Below, piece after piece: positions 25,159-26,871 of a stretch of DNA of 26,871 nucleotides. Where the stretch lies: the NCBI GenBank assembly GCA_025355935.1, contig JANXYS010000058.1, positions 1 to 26,871 of the forward strand, in the 5' to 3' direction. The notes beneath the pieces were generated by a model. That model had not been told where the DNA came from. It did no database searches and saw only the letters and a list, made by a program, of their open reading frames with translations. The position numbers were made by a program, and so were the translations under genes. Numbering within the stretch: position 1 is the first letter of the stretch; every line of letters starts with the position of its first letter. Source of the stretch: Chitinophagales bacterium. Lineage in GTDB: Bacteria; Bacteroidota; Bacteroidia; Chitinophagales; Chitinophagaceae.

Positions 25159-25485
25159 ATGACCCTTAAAGCCGCGCAGCAACAAGTCGACAAATACATC
25201 ACCACTACTGGTATGCGATATTTCTCCGAACTAACCAACCTTGGTATCCTAATGGAAGAGGTAGGGGAGTTAAGCCGCCTGATGGTTCGGAAGTATGGAG
25301 AGCAATCCTATAAAGAATCTGATAAGGGTTCCGAAATGGACGATGAAATGGCTGATGTTCTGTGGGTTCTGATTTGCCTTGCAAATCAAACTGGTGTAGA
25401 CCTCACGGATGCGTTTGCAAAGAATATGGAGAAGAAAACCATCCGCGATGCTTCCCGTCATAAAGAGAATGACAAATTAAAATAG
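25159..25485 (+). CDS. MazG-like nucleotide pyrophosphohydrolase
   Basis: A 108-residue all-alpha NTP pyrophosphohydrolase of the MazG/dUTPase superfamily, which hydrolyses nucleoside triphosphates to monophosphates. The Mg-binding pattern is present: EEVGE (33-37) and EMADV with E63 and D66, within GSEMDDEMADVLWVLICLAN. The length is that of the single-domain form, such as those next to dtd in Bacteroidota. A GTG at 25156 adds one residue; the ATG at 25159 is preferred. The next gene begins directly after its stop (TAGATG). Substrate is unknown; house-cleaning of non-canonical nucleotides is the usual view. Confidence 0.9.
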   Translation: MTLKAAQQQVDKYITTTGMRYFSELTNLGILMEEVGELSRLMVRKYGEQSYKESDKGSEMDDEMADVLWVLICLANQTGVDLTDAFAKNMEKKTIRDASRHKENDKLK

Positions 25486-25992
25486 ATGTTTACTTTGCAT
25501 GAAATTGCATTGCCGATGAACACTTCTTTCTTTACATACTCTAAACCGAAAGTGATACAGGCATTACGATATCATTTCATCAGCCGTCCGGAAATTAAAG
25601 TGATGATGGTGCTTGTAAACGTTTTCGCGATAACATCGGCTGCACTGTATTATTTTAAGAAAATTAGTCCTGCAGCATTCCTCATTTCATCCATGTTATG
25701 GTTTTTCCTGATGGTTCTTTTTTGGTTTTTATTACCAAATATTATTTACAGGCAGGCTAATACTTTTCGCGACCGGTTTAAGGCATTTCTCAGCGAAAAC
25801 GAATTCAGCATTGAAAATGACAGGGGCCGGCGAGGCTGGAAGTGGACTGACTTTAGCAGCTGGATGGAAAGCCCTTTTTTCTTTCATCTTTATTTCAATC
25901 CTCGGTCCTTTTTTATTATTCCTAAAGATGCTTTTACAGGAGACGACGAGCATGAAGCAAGGAAGATCTTCCAGCATAAGATTAAAAAATAA
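25486..25992 (+). CDS. YcxB-like membrane protein
   Basis: A 168-residue protein with two membrane segments (about 38-57 and 62-86), flanked by a short N-terminal strand region FFTYSKPKVIQALRYHF and a C-terminal soluble part with KWTDFSSWMESPFFFHLYFN and SFFIIPKDAF. This is the layout of YcxB-like proteins (PF14317-type), whose function is unknown. The first ATG (25486) touches the stop of the MazG-like gene; a second ATG at 25516 would drop ten residues and gives the more typical beginning, so the start is open. Probably co-transcribed with the MazG-like gene. Its end is 3 bases from the end of the convergent GNAT gene, with no visible terminator between. Confidence 0.8.
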   Translation: MFTLHEIALPMNTSFFTYSKPKVIQALRYHFISRPEIKVMMVLVNVFAITSAALYYFKKISPAAFLISSMLWFFLMVLFWFLLPNIIYRQANTFRDRFKAFLSENEFSIENDRGRRGWKWTDFSSWMESPFFFHLYFNPRSFFIIPKDAFTGDDEHEARKIFQHKIKK

Positions 25993-25995
25993 AAT

Positions 25996-26424
25996 CTATA
26001 TCTCCTTCTCCATAATATGATGAGGAATATTTAGTTCAAGAAACTGGCTGCCGCAAACTTTGTAACCGCATTTTTCGTAAAAACCAATGGCCGTATTACG
26101 GGCATGCATCACAATTTTTTTAAAACCCTTATCCCGGGCCAGGAGTTCAGTAAAGGACATGATAGACTCGCCTATGCCCTTACCCTGAAGTTTATTGTTT
26201 ACTGCCATTTGTCGCAGACGTAAAGTTTTTTGATCCAGTTCGGTAAGTATACAGCACCCAAGCATGACATCTTCGTCAAGACAACCAATAAGGATGTCTT
26301 CCCGTTCGTTCTGCAACTCCTCATTTGTGAATGTTAATCCAAGAGGTTCCCGAAGGATCGCTTTCCGAAGCTGAACCATCTTTTCGTAATCTTCACTGCC
26401 ATGATCAATTTGTTTTAAGCCCAT
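25996..26424 (-). CDS. GNAT-family N-acetyltransferase
   Basis: A 142-residue acetyl-CoA-dependent acyltransferase. The acetyl-CoA loop is QGKGIG (80-85) after LRLRQMAVNNKL, and the later strand-helix HARNTAIGFYEKCGYKV is typical of GNAT motif B. The N-terminal MVQLRKAILREPLGL fits single-domain GNAT proteins of the ElaA-like or related groups. Substrate cannot be told. It converges on the YcxB-like gene and diverges from acpP, with a 242-base gap upstream in which no -7 box for this gene was found. Confidence 0.9.
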   Translation of the reverse strand: MGLKQIDHGSEDYEKMVQLRKAILREPLGLTFTNEELQNEREDILIGCLDEDVMLGCCILTELDQKTLRLRQMAVNNKLQGKGIGESIMSFTELLARDKGFKKIVMHARNTAIGFYEKCGYKVCGSQFLELNIPHHIMEKEI

Positions 26425-26528
26425 TTTTTTGATTTTTGTTCACGATGCCCTAACCATCATCTACAATATATAAAAAAAAGAAACACGAAGAGTCAGATAG
26501 CCATCAGAAATTGTAGTCTTTTTGCAAT

Positions 26529-26570
26529 GCATTTTGGCTTTCGAATGCTAATCAAAAAGCCTTGAAATGC
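26529..26570. other. imperfect hairpin upstream of acpP
   Basis: GCATTT and GGCTTT (26529-26541) pair with AAAGCC and AAATGC (26556-26570), with an internal loop. It lies upstream of the acpP promoter and has no T-run; role unknown. Confidence 0.3.
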
Positions 26571-26608
26571 CTAAAAACACAAGAATTTAATGTACTGCGG
26601 AGTATTTC

Positions 26609-26638
26609 TTTGTAATTAGTTCAAAAAGTATATTTTTG
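26609..26638 (+). promoter_or_regulatory. Bacteroidota-type promoter of acpP
   Basis: TTTG (26609-26612), 18 bases, TATTTTTG (26631-26638), ending 28 bases before the acpP ATG. Confidence 0.65.
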
Positions 26639-26666
26639 CAACCAATACAAACTAAATTTTATTATC

Positions 26667-26871
26667 ATGTCAGACATTGCAACAAGGGTAAAGAAAATTA
26701 TTGTTGACAAATTAGGTGTTGATGAGGCCGAGGTTACTCCGGAAGCTTCTTTCACTAATGATTTAGGTGCCGATAGCTTGGACACCGTCGAACTAATCAT
26801 GGAATTCGAAAAAGAATTCAACATTTCTATCCCGGATGAACAGGCTGAAACTATTACAACTGTTGGTCAGG
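26667..26871 (+). CDS. acpP: acyl carrier protein (3' end outside window)
   Basis: The first 68 residues of an acyl carrier protein, the small acidic carrier of fatty acid synthesis. The 4'-phosphopantetheine site is the serine of LGADSLDTVELI (S37), and the protein has the usual acidic helix II and the ending region IPDEQAETITTVGQ. The full length should be about 78-80 residues; the last 10 or so lie beyond the window. In most bacteria fabF follows, which cannot be checked here. Start ATG 26667 follows a good promoter. Confidence 0.97.
   Translation, partial: MSDIATRVKKIIVDKLGVDEAEVTPEASFTNDLGADSLDTVELIMEFEKEFNISIPDEQAETITTVGQ

Overview
The window looks like chromosomal, mostly core-genome DNA of a Bacteroidota bacterium, probably near Chitinophagaceae (inference). 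The signs are promoters of the Bacteroidota type (TTTG, about 19 bases, TAnnTTTG) before many genes, a large secreted protein with a type IX secretion (T9SS) sorting tail, a DksA-like gene with a Lys/Ala/Pro-rich extension directly after ileS, and the relic of an MG2/TonB-plug protein. I saw no rRNA, tRNA, CRISPR array, prophage or classical insertion sequence.

Layout. 1-923 (minus) is a WecA/TagO-type glycan lipid-carrier transferase cut by the window edge. 1160-1993 (plus) is the N-terminal half of a split transketolase; its C-terminal partner is not here. 2045-3706 (minus) is rbfA followed by a LolC/E-type permease. 4067-8362 (minus) is an ileS/DksA-like operon, with a possible beta-barrel gene remnant beyond its terminator. 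8597-9067 (plus) is a secreted PepSY-like protein, and 9425-10366 (minus) an AraC-type regulator with a cysteine cluster. 10690-12986 (plus) holds gyrB and a 66-residue protein that resembles a zinc ribbon stripped of its cysteines. 13045-13801 (minus) is a heavily decayed MG2/TonB-plug outer-membrane gene. Mfd (13840-17259, minus) and a ferredoxin-NADP-reductase-like flavoenzyme (17464-18237, plus) diverge. Then come glycyl-tRNA synthetase (18539-19987, minus), a long perfect palindrome, and the T9SS-exported protein (20132-22435, minus). 22574-25992 (plus) runs small lipoprotein, dctA, dtd, GxxExxY gene, MazG-like pyrophosphohydrolase and YcxB-like membrane protein. A GNAT acetyltransferase (minus) and acpP (plus, cut by the edge) close the window.

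Most genes serve information processing: translation (ileS, glyS, dtd, rbfA), DNA topology and repair (gyrB, mfd), and envelope or carbon metabolism (wecA-like, lolE-like, dctA, transketolase, acpP). The most unusual object is at 24573-25118. There a GxxExxY nuclease-fold gene sits between perfect 26-base inverted repeats, apparently inserted between dtd and the MazG-like gene, like a small mobile cassette. Two pieces of gene decay (13045-13801, and less surely 3943-4014) and two promoters only 7 bases from their start codons are also worth attention.
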